Positions 40,651-50,412 are shown, counted from the stretch's first letter. The stretch is 64,000 nt of DNA from Nakamurella lactea DSM 19367 (GCF_000426645.1 NZ_KE384551.1:115389-179388), one strand, 5' to 3'. The notes: a model not told the origin generated them from the sequence alone. A program made the numbers and translations.

Positions 40651-41730
40651 CTACACGTTGAAGCGGAACTCCACCACGTCGCCGTCATGCATCACGTAGT
40701 CCTTGCCCTCGATCCGGACCTTGCCGGCGGCCTTGGCCGCCGCCATCGAACCGGCAGCGACCAGGTCGTCGAAGGAGACCACCTCGGCCTTGATGAAACC
40801 CTTCTCGAAGTCGGTGTGAATCACCCCGGCGGCCTGCGGCGCGGTATCGCCTTGGTGGATGGTCCAGGCCCGGGATTCCTTCGGGCCGGCGGTCAGGTAG
40901 GTCTGCAGCCCAAGAGTGTGAAAACCCGCGCGGGCCAACGCATGCAGCCCGGGCTCGTGCTGCCCGACCGACTGCAGCAGCTCCAGCGCCGACTCCTCGT
41001 CCAGCTCCAGCAGCTCGGACTCGACCTGAGCGTCCAGGAACACCGCGTCGGCCGGGGCAACCACCTTGCGCAGCGCCTCCTTGCTGGCCTCGTCGGTCAG
41101 CGCCCGCTCGTCGGAGTTGAAGACGTACAGGAACGGCTTCGTCGTCATCAGCGAAAGTTCCCGCAGCAGCGGAGTTTCCACCTCGGATTTGGCCGAGAAC
41201 AGGGTGCGCCCGTCGTTCAGGATCTTCTCCGCGGCCTGCGCAGCCTCCAGTACCGGCTTGCGCTCCTTGGCGTTGCGGGCCTCCTTCTCCAGCCGCGGGA
41301 TCGCCTTCTCCAGGGTCTGCAGGTCGGCCAGGATCAGCTCGGTGTTCACCGTCTCGATGTCCGACATCGGGTCGATCCGCCCGTCGACGTGCACCACGTC
41401 GTCATCGCTGAAGACCCGGACCACCTGGCAGATCGCATCCGCCTCACGAATGTTTGCCAGGAACTTGTTGCCCAGCCCGGCACCTTCGCTGGCGCCCTTC
41501 ACGATGCCGGCGATGTCGACGAACGACACCACTGCCGGAACCGTCTTGGTCGAGCCGAAGATCTCGGCCAGCTGGTCCAGCCGCGGATCGGGCAGCGGCA
41601 CCACGCCGACGTTCGGCTCGATGGTCGCGAACGGATAGTTGGCCGCCAGCACATCGGCCCGGGTCAGGGCGTTGAACAGGGTGGACTTGCCGACGTTGGG
41701 CAGCCCGACGATTCCGAGGGTGAGACTCAC
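40651..41730 (-). CDS. ychF: Redox-responsive ATPase YchF
   Basis: A 359-residue OBG-family P-loop protein that prefers ATP. The P-loop is GLPNVGKST at the N-terminus, with FVDIAGIVKGASEGAGLGNK (switch II region) and PFLYVFNSDE replacing the NKxD motif, as in YchF. The C-terminal TGS domain ends in VMHDGDVVEFRFNV. It binds ribosomes and modulates oxidative-stress responses. The last 45 bp are duplicated at 37417-37461. Orthologues in mycobacteria lie in the same neighbourhood as ispH and xseA. Confidence 0.97.
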   Translation of the reverse strand: MSLTLGIVGLPNVGKSTLFNALTRADVLAANYPFATIEPNVGVVPLPDPRLDQLAEIFGSTKTVPAVVSFVDIAGIVKGASEGAGLGNKFLANIREADAICQVVRVFSDDDVVHVDGRIDPMSDIETVNTELILADLQTLEKAIPRLEKEARNAKERKPVLEAAQAAEKILNDGRTLFSAKSEVETPLLRELSLMTTKPFLYVFNSDERALTDEASKEALRKVVAPADAVFLDAQVESELLELDEESALELLQSVGQHEPGLHALARAGFHTLGLQTYLTAGPKESRAWTIHQGDTAPQAAGVIHTDFEKGFIKAEVVSFDDLVAAGSMAAAKAAGKVRIEGKDYVMHDGDVVEFRFNV

Positions 41731-41772
41731 GGGCTCCGAGTCTAGGTGGTCACGGCGGCTGGGCGCACCGCG

Positions 41773-42489
41773 CTAGCCCTTCGGCGCCCAGCGACCGTCC
41801 GGACCCGTCGGTTCCGGCCGCCGACCGGGCTTGCGGAAGACGCTGACGGCCCAGTCCGAATCTCCGGCGTACGGATCCAGGTGCCAGGTGGCGAACCGGT
41901 GCTCACCGAGCCAGCCGACCGCGGCCGAGTCCGCATCCAACGCATCAACGGTGTAGTCGCGATCGGTCGCGAAGCCGAAAACGGCCCGGCCGCCGGGCGC
42001 CAACAGCGCATCCAGGTTCGTCAGGATCCGCGGTTCGGTGCCGGACGCGGCGTAGACCATCACGTTCCCGGCGCTGACGATCAAGTCGAACGGCGGGGCC
42101 ACACCCGCTCCGGCAAAGGCGTCGGCGGCCAGGTCGGCCAGATCGGCGACCAGCAACGGCACCAGCGGGTACCGCTCGATGCCGATCCGTACCAGGCCGG
42201 CGTCCTTGTCCACCCCGATCGCCCGGTGGCCGCGGGCCGCCAGTCCGGCGGCCACCCGGCCGGTCCCGCACCCGGCATCCAACACCACCGAATCGCGGGC
42301 CGCGAGCATGTCGACGAACCGGGCCTCACCGTCCATGTCGGTGCCATCGGCGTAGTAGGTAGCGAACTTGTCGGCATACGACTGCCAGCGCTCGGGCTGC
42401 TCGGCCCACTGCTGTTCCCAGCGGGTGGGCGGCGTCCGGTCGGTCGGGTCTGACGTCTGCCCTGTCGGGTTCGGCGGTGTCCGGGTCAC
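41773..42489 (-). CDS. Class I SAM-dependent methyltransferase
   Basis: A 238-residue methyltransferase. The core shows SVVLDAGCGTGRVAAGLAAR (motif I), AIGVDKDAGLVRIG (motif II) and FDLIVSAGNVMVYAASGTEP (motif III region). FATYYADGTDMDGEARFVDM before motif I is typical of a small actinobacterial group of unknown substrate. The GTG at 42487-42489 is taken as start, leaving a Pro/Thr-rich N-terminus; an ATG further in is possible. It is convergent with nothing and divergent from the Ada-AlkA gene, with only 75 bp between. Confidence 0.88.
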   Translation of the reverse strand: MTRTPPNPTGQTSDPTDRTPPTRWEQQWAEQPERWQSYADKFATYYADGTDMDGEARFVDMLAARDSVVLDAGCGTGRVAAGLAARGHRAIGVDKDAGLVRIGIERYPLVPLLVADLADLAADAFAGAGVAPPFDLIVSAGNVMVYAASGTEPRILTNLDALLAPGGRAVFGFATDRDYTVDALDADSAAVGWLGEHRFATWHLDPYAGDSDWAVSVFRKPGRRPEPTGPDGRWAPKG

Positions 42490-42564
42490 GCCGCCCAGTC
42501 TGGCACGGACCCATCGACGGCCGTGTCCGAATTCCGCTAGCGCGGCGGTCGGTACGTTGGCAGA

Positions 42565-44091
42565 GTGGAGCGGGTGATCAACGATCCGGAAGCCGCCTAC
42601 CGGGCTGTCGAGACCAGGGACACCCGGTTCGACGGGCAGTTCTTCACCGCTGTCCGGACCACCCGGATCTACTGTCGGCCGGGTTGTCCGGCGCGCACTC
42701 CGCACCGCCGCAATGTCGAGTTCTACCCGACGTCGGCGGCCGCCCAGGCGGCCGGCTTCCGGGCCTGCAAACGATGCCTGCCGGACGCCGCACCCGGATC
42801 GCCGGAATGGAACCTGCGCGCCGACACGGTGGGCGCCGCGATGCGGCTGATCGGCGACGGTGTCGTCGATCGTGAGGGGGTGCCAGGGCTGGCCCGCCGG
42901 CTCGGCTACACCCCCCGGCACCTCGGCCGACTGCTCGTCACCGAGGTCGGCGCCGCCCCGCTGGCGTTGGCCAGGGCTCGCCGGGCCCACACCGCCAGGA
43001 TGCTGCTCACCTCGACCCGGATGCCCATCTCGGACGTCGCGTTCGCCGCCGGGTTCGCCTCCATCCGGCAGTTCAACGACACCCTCCGCGAGGTGTTCGA
43101 CCTCGATCCGAGTGGGCTCAGGGCGATCGGCAGCCCGACCACGACGCCGGCCGGCACCATCCGGCTGCGACTTCCCGTCAGGGCACCGTTCGCCGCCACC
43201 GCGCTGCTGGAATTCCTTGCGGCGCGGGCAGTCCCCGGCGTGGAGTCGATCCGCGGGAGAACCTACTCACGCAGCCTGCGACTTCCGGCCGGGGTCGGCG
43301 TCGTCCGGCTCACCTTCCCGCCGGACGTCGCCGGACCGGGGCCGACGGCGGCCGTCGACACCGAGCTGACCCTGACCGAGCTCGCCGATCTGGCACCGGC
43401 TGTCGACCGCTGCCGCCGGCTGTTGGACGCCGATGCCGACCCGGCCGGGATCGATGCCGCGCTGAGCGGTGACCCGGAGCTCGCACCGGCCATCGACAGC
43501 GTCCCGGGATTGCGACTGCCCGGAGCCGTCGACGGACCCGAGATTCTGTTCAGAGCGCTACTCGGACAACAAGTTTCGGTCGCCGCGGCACGCACGGCCT
43601 GCGGCAAGCTGGCCGTGCTCGCCGACGAACGGGTGCCCTCGCCGGATCCGGAGATCCGGCTGTTGTTCCCGAGCCCGGCGGCGATCGCGGCTCTCGGCCC
43701 CGAGACGATCGGCGGACCACGCCGCCGGGCGTACACCATCGCCGAGGCAGCGGCCGCCATGGCCACCGGCGAGCTCCGCGTCGATCCGGGCCGTCGAACC
43801 TCGGAATTGACGGCCGAACTCGTTGCCCGGCAAGGCATCGGACCATGGACCGCCGGCTATGTCGCGATGCGGGTGCTGGGTGATCCGGACGTCCTGCTCA
43901 CCGGCGACCTGGTGCTGCGCAACGGTGCTGGTGCACTCGGGCTGCCGACGACGCCTCGATCACTTGACGAGCACGGCAGGCGATGGAGCCCGTTCCGCTC
44001 GTACGCCGGCATGCACTTGTGGCGGGCAGCACCCGACCGCCCCCGGTCGGCAACCACCCCGCCGGTCACCGATCTTATGGAGAACCGATGA
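42565..44091 (+). CDS. alkA: Ada N-terminal domain fused to AlkA DNA-3-methyladenine glycosylase
   Basis: A 508-residue three-part protein. Residues 1-80 are an Ada zinc domain with four Cys (C37, C41, C68, C71 in YCRPGCPA and FRACKRCLP). Residues 90-190 are an AraC-type DNA-binding domain (TRMPISDVAFAAGFASIRQF). Residues 200-490 are an AlkA glycosylase with a helix-hairpin-helix (LVARQGIGPWTAGYVAMRVL) and the catalytic Asp in LLTGDLVL. It removes N3/N7-alkylated bases, and the zinc Cys may act as methylphosphotriester sensor to activate transcription. The stop overlaps the downstream methyltransferase start as ATGA. Confidence 0.93.
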   Translation: MERVINDPEAAYRAVETRDTRFDGQFFTAVRTTRIYCRPGCPARTPHRRNVEFYPTSAAAQAAGFRACKRCLPDAAPGSPEWNLRADTVGAAMRLIGDGVVDREGVPGLARRLGYTPRHLGRLLVTEVGAAPLALARARRAHTARMLLTSTRMPISDVAFAAGFASIRQFNDTLREVFDLDPSGLRAIGSPTTTPAGTIRLRLPVRAPFAATALLEFLAARAVPGVESIRGRTYSRSLRLPAGVGVVRLTFPPDVAGPGPTAAVDTELTLTELADLAPAVDRCRRLLDADADPAGIDAALSGDPELAPAIDSVPGLRLPGAVDGPEILFRALLGQQVSVAAARTACGKLAVLADERVPSPDPEIRLLFPSPAAIAALGPETIGGPRRRAYTIAEAAAAMATGELRVDPGRRTSELTAELVARQGIGPWTAGYVAMRVLGDPDVLLTGDLVLRNGAGALGLPTTPRSLDEHGRRWSPFRSYAGMHLWRAAPDRPRSATTPPVTDLMENR

Positions 44092-44744
44092 GAACCGTTG
44101 CGACACAGTCCGCCGCCCTGCCGGCCACCGCCGCGCCGTCCGTCACCGCGTCGTCCGTCACCGCGCCGTCCGTCACCGCGTCGTCCGTCACCGCGTCGTC
44201 CGTCACCGCGTCGTTGGCACCAGCGCCGTCGACCGCGCTGGCCGCGACCGTCGCCACCCCGATCGGGCCGTTCACCGTCATCGCGGAGGTTGCGGGCGGG
44301 ACAGCGGGCGCGGCAACCGTTCTGGCCTCCGGCTGGACCGATGATCTGGCGGCGCTTCTCCCCCAGGTCGCCGCCGCGCTCCGGCCGTCAGCCATCACCA
44401 CGGTCGAGGCGATCGACGGCATCACCGAAGCGGTGATCGCCTACCACGACGGCGATCTCACCGCGATCGACGCGGTGCCGGTCCGTCAGACCTCGGGGCA
44501 ATTCCGCTCGCATGCCTGGGACGTGCTGCGGACGGTCCGGGCCGGCGAGCCCGTCACCTACACCCGCTACGCCGAATTGGCCGGCCGACCGGCCGCGGTG
44601 CGGGCGGCGGCCGGTGCCTGCGCGGCCAACGCCGCGGCGTTGTTCGTGCCGTGCCACCGGGTGCTGCGGACCGACGGAACGTTGGGCGGGTTCCGCTGGG
44701 GCCTGCCGGCCAAGCGGTGGTTGCTGGACCACGAGGCAGCCTGA
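44088..44744 (+). CDS. ogt: Methylated-DNA-[protein]-cysteine S-methyltransferase
   Basis: A 218-residue O6-alkylguanine repair protein. The active-site Cys is in ALFVPCHRVLRTDGTLGGFR, followed by WGLPAKRWLLDHE. GEPVTYTRYAELAGRPAAVR is the helix-turn-helix that finds the lesion. The first 45 residues are unusual, a 15-bp tandem repeat giving SVTAS units (APSVTASSVTAPSVTASSV). The start codon overlaps the AlkA stop (ATGA), so both repair activities come from one message. ATG 44088 is the only start that uses this coupling; initiation after the repeat cannot be excluded. Confidence 0.93.
   Translation: MRTVATQSAALPATAAPSVTASSVTAPSVTASSVTASSVTASLAPAPSTALAATVATPIGPFTVIAEVAGGTAGAATVLASGWTDDLAALLPQVAAALRPSAITTVEAIDGITEAVIAYHDGDLTAIDAVPVRQTSGQFRSHAWDVLRTVRAGEPVTYTRYAELAGRPAAVRAAAGACAANAAALFVPCHRVLRTDGTLGGFRWGLPAKRWLLDHEAA
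44136..44215 (+). repeat. 15-bp tandem repeat encoding SVTAS at the alkyltransferase N-terminus
   Basis: About five in-frame copies of ccgtcaccgcgtcgt, with a cgccg variant in some units. The array directly follows the translational coupling site with the AlkA gene. Confidence 0.95.
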
Positions 44745-44777
44745 CCGCCGAATCCACGTCGCCCTAGGCTGACGGCC

Positions 44778-45569
44778 ATGGCCGCCGACCCGCTCGACAT
44801 CGACCCGTCCCTGTCCGACCTCGATCTCGCTGCCACCTTGGTCACCGAGGCCGGAAAGCTGGCCGCGCAGATGCGGGCCGGTGGACTGGAAGGGTTCCGG
44901 AAGACGTCGGTGTCGGACGTGGTGACGGCCGCCGATCATGCCGCCGAGAAATACGTCCTGGAATCGCTGCGCCGGGCGCGACCCGACGACAGCATCCTGG
45001 GCGAGGAGGGCGCCAGCCATCAGGGCAGTTCCGGCCGGACCTGGGTGATCGACCCGGTCGACGGTACCTACAACTTCCTGTCCGGACTGGCCTACTGGTG
45101 CAGTGCTCTGGCCTTGACCGACGCCGGCACCGTGGCACTGGGCGCCGTGTACCAACCGACGGCCGGCGAGCTCTGGCTCGGTGGTCCGGGGCATCCGACC
45201 AGCTGCAATGGCGAACCTGTTGTCCCGCTGATCGACCGCGCGCTGGATCAGGTCAGCCTGGCCACCTATGTGAACCCGGGCACCATGACCAACGATGACG
45301 CACTCGCGCCGTTCCTCGCGCTGGTCTCCGGATCGGCGGCACCGCGAATCCTCGGATCCGGATCGGTGGATCTGGCCGGGGTGGCCGGCGGTCGGATCGG
45401 CGCCTGGGCCCAGCATTCCTGTCCGGACTGGGACTGGCTGCCGGGCAAGGCGCTGGTCGAGGCGGCCGGCGGCCGGACGGACGTGATCGAGCACCGCGGC
45501 CGACGCTGGCACCTGGCCGGCAACGCAGCGGCGGTAACGGACCTCACCGAGCGGCTGCTCGCCAGCTGA
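44778..45569 (+). CDS. Inositol monophosphatase family phosphatase
   Basis: A 263-residue Mg-dependent phosphatase. Metal-site motifs are GEEGASHQG, WVIDPVDGTYNFLSGLAYWC and DWDWLPGKALVEAAGG. Family members hydrolyse inositol phosphate, histidinol phosphate or 3'-phosphoadenosine nucleotides; in actinobacteria this form is often HisN-like. The exact substrate cannot be told. The gene follows the alkyltransferase by 33 bp on the same strand and has its own ATG, so weak cotranscription is possible. Confidence 0.93.
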   Translation: MAADPLDIDPSLSDLDLAATLVTEAGKLAAQMRAGGLEGFRKTSVSDVVTAADHAAEKYVLESLRRARPDDSILGEEGASHQGSSGRTWVIDPVDGTYNFLSGLAYWCSALALTDAGTVALGAVYQPTAGELWLGGPGHPTSCNGEPVVPLIDRALDQVSLATYVNPGTMTNDDALAPFLALVSGSAAPRILGSGSVDLAGVAGGRIGAWAQHSCPDWDWLPGKALVEAAGGRTDVIEHRGRRWHLAGNAAAVTDLTERLLAS

Positions 45570-45610
45570 GCTGGCCCGGGTCGCGGGTGATCGTCAGCGT
45601 CGTCGGTGGT

Positions 45611-45690
45611 CCTTTGCGACGTCTCGGCGGCCTCCCGCGGCCCATCCGCCCACTTCGCGCGACCTTTGCGACGTCTCGGCGGCCTCCCGC
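45611..45690. repeat. Two direct copies of a 28-bp repeat upstream of rmuC
   Basis: The 28-bp unit beginning cctttgcgacgtctcggc occurs at 45611-45638 and 45663-45690, separated by 24 bp. It fills part of the 203-bp gap before rmuC; I see no gene in it. Confidence 0.9.
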
Positions 45691-45772
45691 CACCCCTCCG
45701 CGCCGCACGGCAGCGACACGCCATGCCGTCAGGTCCGCATCGCTGTCGGTACCCCTCGTCATCCTTGGTGGC

Positions 45773-46861
45773 ATGAACAACTCGTTGCTCGTGGGGGCAC
45801 TGCTGCTGGCCATCGGCCTGTCCGGCGGTGTGATCATCGGGATCCGGCTCGGCCGCGCCAGGGCCACCGACTCCGTCGACCCGATCGGCGCCGTCACCGC
45901 CGTCCTCGGCCCGGCCGCCGACGCCCTGCAGCGGGTGGAGTCCGAGCTGCACCGGGTGGAACGCGAACGGGCCGGCAGCTACGCCGGCCTGCACGAGCAG
46001 GTCGCGGCCCTCCACCGCAGCTCGGCCGAGCTCGGTCAGCAGACCCGATCGCTGGTCGGCGCGCTCCGCGCACCGACGGTCCGCGGCCGTTGGGGCGAGG
46101 TGCAGCTGCAGCGGATCGTCGAGCTGGCCGGCATGGTGCAGCACTGCGATTTCGACACCCAGACGAGTTTCGCCGGCGGTGGCGACGATCCGGCCGCGGC
46201 CGGCGCCAGGCCGGACATGGTGATCCGGCTGGCCGGCGGCCGGCACATCCCGGTCGACGCGAAGGTCCCGTTCCAAGCCTGGCTCGCGGCGCTGGACACC
46301 GACGACGAACGGCACCGGGCCGCGGCGATGCGCGAGCACGCCAGGGCACTGCGCGCCCACGTCGACGCCCTGGCGGCCAAGGCGTACTGGCGGCACTTCC
46401 AGCCGGCGCCGGAGTTCGTGGTGATGTTCGTCCCCGGCGAACCGTTGCTGGATGCCGCCATGACGCAGGATCCGAGCCTGACCGAGTACGCCTTCTCCCG
46501 GCAAGTGGTGATCGCCACCCCGAGCACCTTGATCGCGCTGTTGCGGACCATCGCGTTCACCTGGCGGGCGGAGCGGCTGTCGACCTCGGCCGAACAGGTG
46601 CATGCTCTCGGCCGGGAGCTGCACGGCCGGCTGGTGGTGTTGTCCGAGCACCTGGGACGGGTCGGATCGAACCTGCAGCGATCCGTCGAGTCGTACAACT
46701 CGGCTATCCGGTCCTACGAGTCACGGGTGCTGGTGAGCGCTCGCCGATTCACCGATCTCGGCGCCGCGACCGATCCCCTTGAGCAACCGGACCAGGTCGA
46801 CACCGCCGCCAGAACGGTGGCCGAGCCGGTCCGCGACCTCCCTTTGCGTCGCTCTGGGTGA
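45773..46861 (+). CDS. rmuC: DNA recombination protein RmuC
   Basis: A 362-residue protein with an N-terminal membrane helix (LLVGALLLAIGLSGGVIIGI), then a helical region and the RmuC nuclease-like domain: RGRWGEVQLQRIVELAGMVQ, ARPDMVIRLAGGRHIPVDAK with the conserved PVDAKVPFQAW core, and SRQVVIATPSTLIALLRTIA. RmuC limits recombination at inverted repeats in E. coli. ATG 45773 opens the membrane helix. In mycobacteria an rmuC homologue also lies near a DUF6542 gene. Confidence 0.93.
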   Translation: MNNSLLVGALLLAIGLSGGVIIGIRLGRARATDSVDPIGAVTAVLGPAADALQRVESELHRVERERAGSYAGLHEQVAALHRSSAELGQQTRSLVGALRAPTVRGRWGEVQLQRIVELAGMVQHCDFDTQTSFAGGGDDPAAAGARPDMVIRLAGGRHIPVDAKVPFQAWLAALDTDDERHRAAAMREHARALRAHVDALAAKAYWRHFQPAPEFVVMFVPGEPLLDAAMTQDPSLTEYAFSRQVVIATPSTLIALLRTIAFTWRAERLSTSAEQVHALGRELHGRLVVLSEHLGRVGSNLQRSVESYNSAIRSYESRVLVSARRFTDLGAATDPLEQPDQVDTAARTVAEPVRDLPLRRSG

Positions 46862-46906
46862 CGCGATGTGATCGCCGCCGGGCTCGCGGACCGCTACCGT
46901 GGTGGA

Positions 46907-47347
46907 GTGACGACGACTGCTGCCCGGCCGACCGGGGTGACGACCACCCGTGCTCACGCCTCCGTTGTGCCCTCGATGCCCGGCGTCCCCTGGTACGGGG
47001 CGGTGCTGTTGGCGCTGCTGGTCACCGCCATCGGCCTGATGATCGGCGGGAACGATTTCTCCGACGGCGTGCCGGCCGCCCTGTGGGTGTGCTTCCTGGC
47101 CGGCTGCGGGCTCGCCGTGCTGGTGGTCCGACGGCACGCGGTGTTCACCACGATGGTGCAGCCGCCGCTGGTGCTCGCCGTGGTGGTCCTCGTCGGCGGA
47201 CGGATGTTCGCCGGCCTGGACAGCGTCTTCGCCGGCGTCAACGTGGTGAAGACGTTCCCGTTGATGTGCGTCGGCACCGGCCTCGCGATCCTGCTCGGTC
47301 TGCTGCGGATGGTCGCCGAGCCGACCCGGCCCCGTCGCTCCGCCTGA
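46907..47347 (+). CDS. DUF6542 membrane protein
   Basis: About 146 residues with four hydrophobic helices (PWYGAVLLALLVTAIGLMIG, AALWVCFLAGCGLAVLVV, QPPLVLAVVVLVGGRMFA and FPLMCVGTGLAILLGLLRMV). The pattern GVPWYGAVLLALL matches DUF6542 proteins that lie by ychF and ispH in mycobacteria. The function is unknown. I took GTG 46907; GTG 46868 would add 13 residues. Between this gene and zwf only 36 bp remain. Confidence 0.82.
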   Translation: MTTTAARPTGVTTTRAHASVVPSMPGVPWYGAVLLALLVTAIGLMIGGNDFSDGVPAALWVCFLAGCGLAVLVVRRHAVFTTMVQPPLVLAVVVLVGGRMFAGLDSVFAGVNVVKTFPLMCVGTGLAILLGLLRMVAEPTRPRRSA

Positions 47348-47383
47348 CCCGCCCGCCGGACCGATCCGTGTCATCATTCGGTC

Positions 47384-48877
47384 GTGTCCACTCCAGCACA
47401 GACCATCGCCTACCCGGCTCCCGGCGCCCACCCGTACCGGCGTGATCAGGAGGCGCTGCCGCCGCACGTCATCGTGCTCTTCGGCGCCACCGGTGACCTC
47501 GCCAAACGCAAGTTGCTGCCGGGCCTTGCCCATCTGGACGAGTCCAAACTCGCTCCGGACATCCGAGTGGTCGGCACCTCGCTCGAAGAGCTGTCCGACG
47601 ACGAGTTCCGCGCGCTGGCCCGTACCGCCGCGGAGGACTTCGGCACCCATGCGTTCGACGAGCAGAAGTGGGCCAGGTTCGCCGAGCGACTCAGCTACGT
47701 ACCGCAGGCGGCCGGGCCGGAGGCGCTGAAGGCCGCCGTCACCGCCGCCGAGACCGAACTCGGCACCGGCGTCCGCCGGCTGCACTACCTGTCGGTGCCC
47801 CCGAAGGCCGCCGAGGCGGTGATCACCATGCTGCGGGAGTCCGACCTGGTCGATCACTCGCGGGTGGTGATGGAGAAACCGTTCGGGACCGACCTGGCCA
47901 GCGCCATCACGCTGAACAACTTCGTGCACCGCACGTTCCACGAGTCGCAGGTCTTCCGGATCGACCACTTTCTGGGCAAGGAGGCCGCGCAGAACATTCT
48001 GGCCTTCCGGTTCGCCAACGGCCTGTTCGAGCCGATCTGGAACCGCAACTTCATCGATCACGTGCAGATCGACATCCCGGAAACCCTCGGACTCGACCAG
48101 CGGGCGAACTTCTACGAAGCCACCGGCGCCTACAAGGACATGGTCGTCACCCACCTGATGCAGGTGATGGCCTTCGTCGCGATGGAACCGCCGACCGCGC
48201 TGGAGCCGCGGGCGATCAGCGAGGAGAAGAACAAGGTCTTCCGGTCGATGCTGCCGATCCACCCCGCCGACGCCGTCCGTGGCCAGTACGCCGGCTACCG
48301 CACGGAGACCGGGGTGGCATCGGACTCCGATACCGAGACGTTCATCGCCCTCAAGGTCGGTGTGGACAACTGGCGCTGGGCCGGCGTGCCGTTCTACCTG
48401 CGTACCGGCAAGAAGATGGCCGAGGGACAGCGGATCATCTCGATCGCATTCAAGGAAGCGCCGCGGACGATGTTCCCGGCCGGTTCCGGCGTCGGTTCGG
48501 AGGGACCGGACCACCTGACCTTCGACCTGGCCGACGCCTCGAAGGTGTCGCTGTCGTTCTACGGCAAGCGGCCGGGTCCCGGCATGCATCTGGAGAAGCT
48601 GTCGATGCAGTTCTCCACCCAGGAAACCGCGTCGGCGGGCGACGTGCTCGAGGCCTACGAGCGGCTGATCCTGGATGCGATGCGGGGCGATCACACCCTG
48701 TTCAACACCGCCGAGGGCATCGAATCGCTGTGGCAGCTGTCCGAGCCGCTGCTCACGGATCCTCCGCCGGCCAAGGTCTACCCGCCCGGGACCTGGGGGC
48801 CGAACGCCATCCACCAGCTGATCGCACCGAACGCCTGGCGGCTGCCGTTCGAACGGGCCTGGCGGGAGAAGCTGTAG
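47384..48877 (+). CDS. zwf: Glucose-6-phosphate 1-dehydrogenase
   Basis: A 497-residue G6PDH of usual length. NADP is bound by [20 protein letters not shown]. The active-site motif is [20 protein letters not shown] with the catalytic His and Lys, and [14 protein letters not shown] is the conserved substrate region. It makes 6-phosphogluconolactone and NADPH at the entry to the pentose phosphate pathway. No opcA, pgl or tal partner lies beside it here, so it stands alone. The start is GTG 47384. It is convergent with ispH. Confidence 0.96.
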   Translation: MSTPAQTIAYPAPGAHPYRRDQEALPPHVIVLFGATGDLAKRKLLPGLAHLDESKLAPDIRVVGTSLEELSDDEFRALARTAAEDFGTHAFDEQKWARFAERLSYVPQAAGPEALKAAVTAAETELGTGVRRLHYLSVPPKAAEAVITMLRESDLVDHSRVVMEKPFGTDLASAITLNNFVHRTFHESQVFRIDHFLGKEAAQNILAFRFANGLFEPIWNRNFIDHVQIDIPETLGLDQRANFYEATGAYKDMVVTHLMQVMAFVAMEPPTALEPRAISEEKNKVFRSMLPIHPADAVRGQYAGYRTETGVASDSDTETFIALKVGVDNWRWAGVPFYLRTGKKMAEGQRIISIAFKEAPRTMFPAGSGVGSEGPDHLTFDLADASKVSLSFYGKRPGPGMHLEKLSMQFSTQETASAGDVLEAYERLILDAMRGDHTLFNTAEGIESLWQLSEPLLTDPPPAKVYPPGTWGPNAIHQLIAPNAWRLPFERAWREKL

Positions 48878-48912
48878 GCGCGGCGGGGTGGCCGCACCAG
48901 TCGGCGAGGTCG

Positions 48913-49872
48913 TCAGCCCCGCGGTACCGGCTTGCTGCGCAGCTCCTTCGGCAGCGAGAAGGTGAGCGTCTCGGTGGCCGCGGTGATCTCTTCGACGTCA
49001 CCGAAGCCGTTGCCGGCCAACCATTCCAGTACCCCGTCGACCAGATCCTCCGGGACCGAGGCGCCGGACGTCACCCCTACGGTGCCGACCCCGTTGAGCC
49101 AGGTCGGGTCGATCTCGGAGGCGTAGTCGACCAGGTGCGCGGCGCTCGCGCCGGCGTCCAACGCCACCTCGACCAGCCGCACCGAGTTGGACGAGTTGCG
49201 GGAGCCGACCACCAGCACCAGGTCGCAGTCGCCGGCGATCTGCTTGACCACTTCCTGCCGGTTCTGGGTGGCGTAGCAGATGTCGTCGCTGGGCGGTGAG
49301 GTCAGCAGCGGGAACCGCTGGCGCAGCAGATCGACGGTCTCCAGCGTCTCGTCCACCGACAGCGTGGTCTGACTCAACCACACCACCTTCTCCGGGTCCC
49401 TGACCTGCACGGCGTCGACATCGGCGGCGCTGTTCACCACCTGGATCGAGTCCGGCTCCTCGCCGTAGGTGCCCTCGACCTCCTCATGACCGGTGTGACC
49501 GATCAGCAGGATGTCGTAGTCGTCGCCGGCGTACCGGTTGGCCTCCTTGTGCACCTTGGTGACCAGCGGGCAGGTGGCGTCGATCACCTGCAGGTTCCGC
49601 TCCGCGGCCTCGGTGTGCACCGCCGGCGAGACCCCGTGCGCGGAGAACACCACCAGCGCACCCTCCGGAACCTCGGCGGTCTCCTCGACGAAAACCGCGC
49701 CACGCTTCTCCAGCGTCGCCACCACATGCTTGTTGTGCACGATCTGCTTGCGGACGTAGACCGGGGCGCCGTAGGTCTCCAGCGCCTTCTCCACGGTCAC
49801 CACGGCGCGGTCCACCCCGGCGCAGTAGCCGCGCGGGCGGGCGAGCAGGACGCGTCGGGTCGGTTCGGTCAT
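48913..49872 (-). CDS. ispH: 4-hydroxy-3-methylbut-2-enyl diphosphate reductase
   Basis: A 319-residue iron-sulfur enzyme, the last step of the MEP isoprenoid pathway. Three cluster Cys are visible: in [16 protein letters not shown], in [16 protein letters not shown] and in the later [14 protein letters not shown]. The substrate-binding residues include HNKHVV and [14 protein letters not shown]. It yields IPP and DMAPP. ATG 49872 begins [15 protein letters not shown]; an ATG three codons earlier is equally possible. It is divergent from the PPOX gene with about 115 bp between. Confidence 0.97.
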   Translation of the reverse strand: MTEPTRRVLLARPRGYCAGVDRAVVTVEKALETYGAPVYVRKQIVHNKHVVATLEKRGAVFVEETAEVPEGALVVFSAHGVSPAVHTEAAERNLQVIDATCPLVTKVHKEANRYAGDDYDILLIGHTGHEEVEGTYGEEPDSIQVVNSAADVDAVQVRDPEKVVWLSQTTLSVDETLETVDLLRQRFPLLTSPPSDDICYATQNRQEVVKQIAGDCDLVLVVGSRNSSNSVRLVEVALDAGASAAHLVDYASEIDPTWLNGVGTVGVTSGASVPEDLVDGVLEWLAGNGFGDVEEITAATETLTFSLPKELRSKPVPRG

Positions 49873-49986
49873 GATCCCCATGGTAGGCACCTGTTGGGAG
49901 CCGCCGACCGCTGTCGGCACCCGGCCGTATCGTTTGCGCCCTGGCACCGGCAGCCTCGGCGCCACGTCGACCCGGAAGGTTGTGCC

Positions 49987-50412
49987 GTGGATCTCACCTC
50001 TTCGCTCGAACCAGCGCGTCGGGAGCATGTCCGCGCGCGGCTGGACAACAACCTGATGGCCTGGTTGAGCACCGTCACCCCCGGCGGGCAGCCGGTCAGC
50101 GTCCCGGTGTGGTTCCTGGTGCGCGAGGACCGCAGCATCCTGATCTACAGCGAGGCCGGCAAGGCCAAGCTCCGCAACCTCGAGCACAACCCGAAGGTGA
50201 CGATCGGGTTGGACGTGACCGATCTGGGCCGGGACATCGTCCGGATCGACGGCACGGCCGCGCGGGCCACCGACGTTCCACCGGCCGACCAGAATCCGGC
50301 ATTCGTCCGGAAGTACCTGGAGCGGATCGCCGCGATCTTCGGCACCGTCGACCGGTTCGCCGAGAAGTTCTCGGTGCCGCTGATCGTCACCCCGACGCGG
50401 CTGCGGGCCTGA
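49987..50412 (+). CDS. PPOX-class flavin/F420-dependent oxidoreductase
   Basis: A 141-residue split-barrel protein: [20 protein letters not shown], then [20 protein letters not shown] and [20 protein letters not shown]. It resembles the Rv3369-like group (TIGR03667) of pyridoxamine-phosphate-oxidase-fold enzymes that use FMN or F420. The role in vivo is unknown. GTG 49987 has GAAGG 7 nt upstream. It precedes the lipid-droplet protein gene by 62 bp on the same strand. Confidence 0.87.
   Translation: MDLTSSLEPARREHVRARLDNNLMAWLSTVTPGGQPVSVPVWFLVREDRSILIYSEAGKAKLRNLEHNPKVTIGLDVTDLGRDIVRIDGTAARATDVPPADQNPAFVRKYLERIAAIFGTVDRFAEKFSVPLIVTPTRLRA

Noticed and set aside
37417..40695. Block between ychF repeats considered as a prophage or integrative element
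   Set aside because: No integrase, replication or structural genes are found; I keep only the direct-repeat observation as a possible relic.
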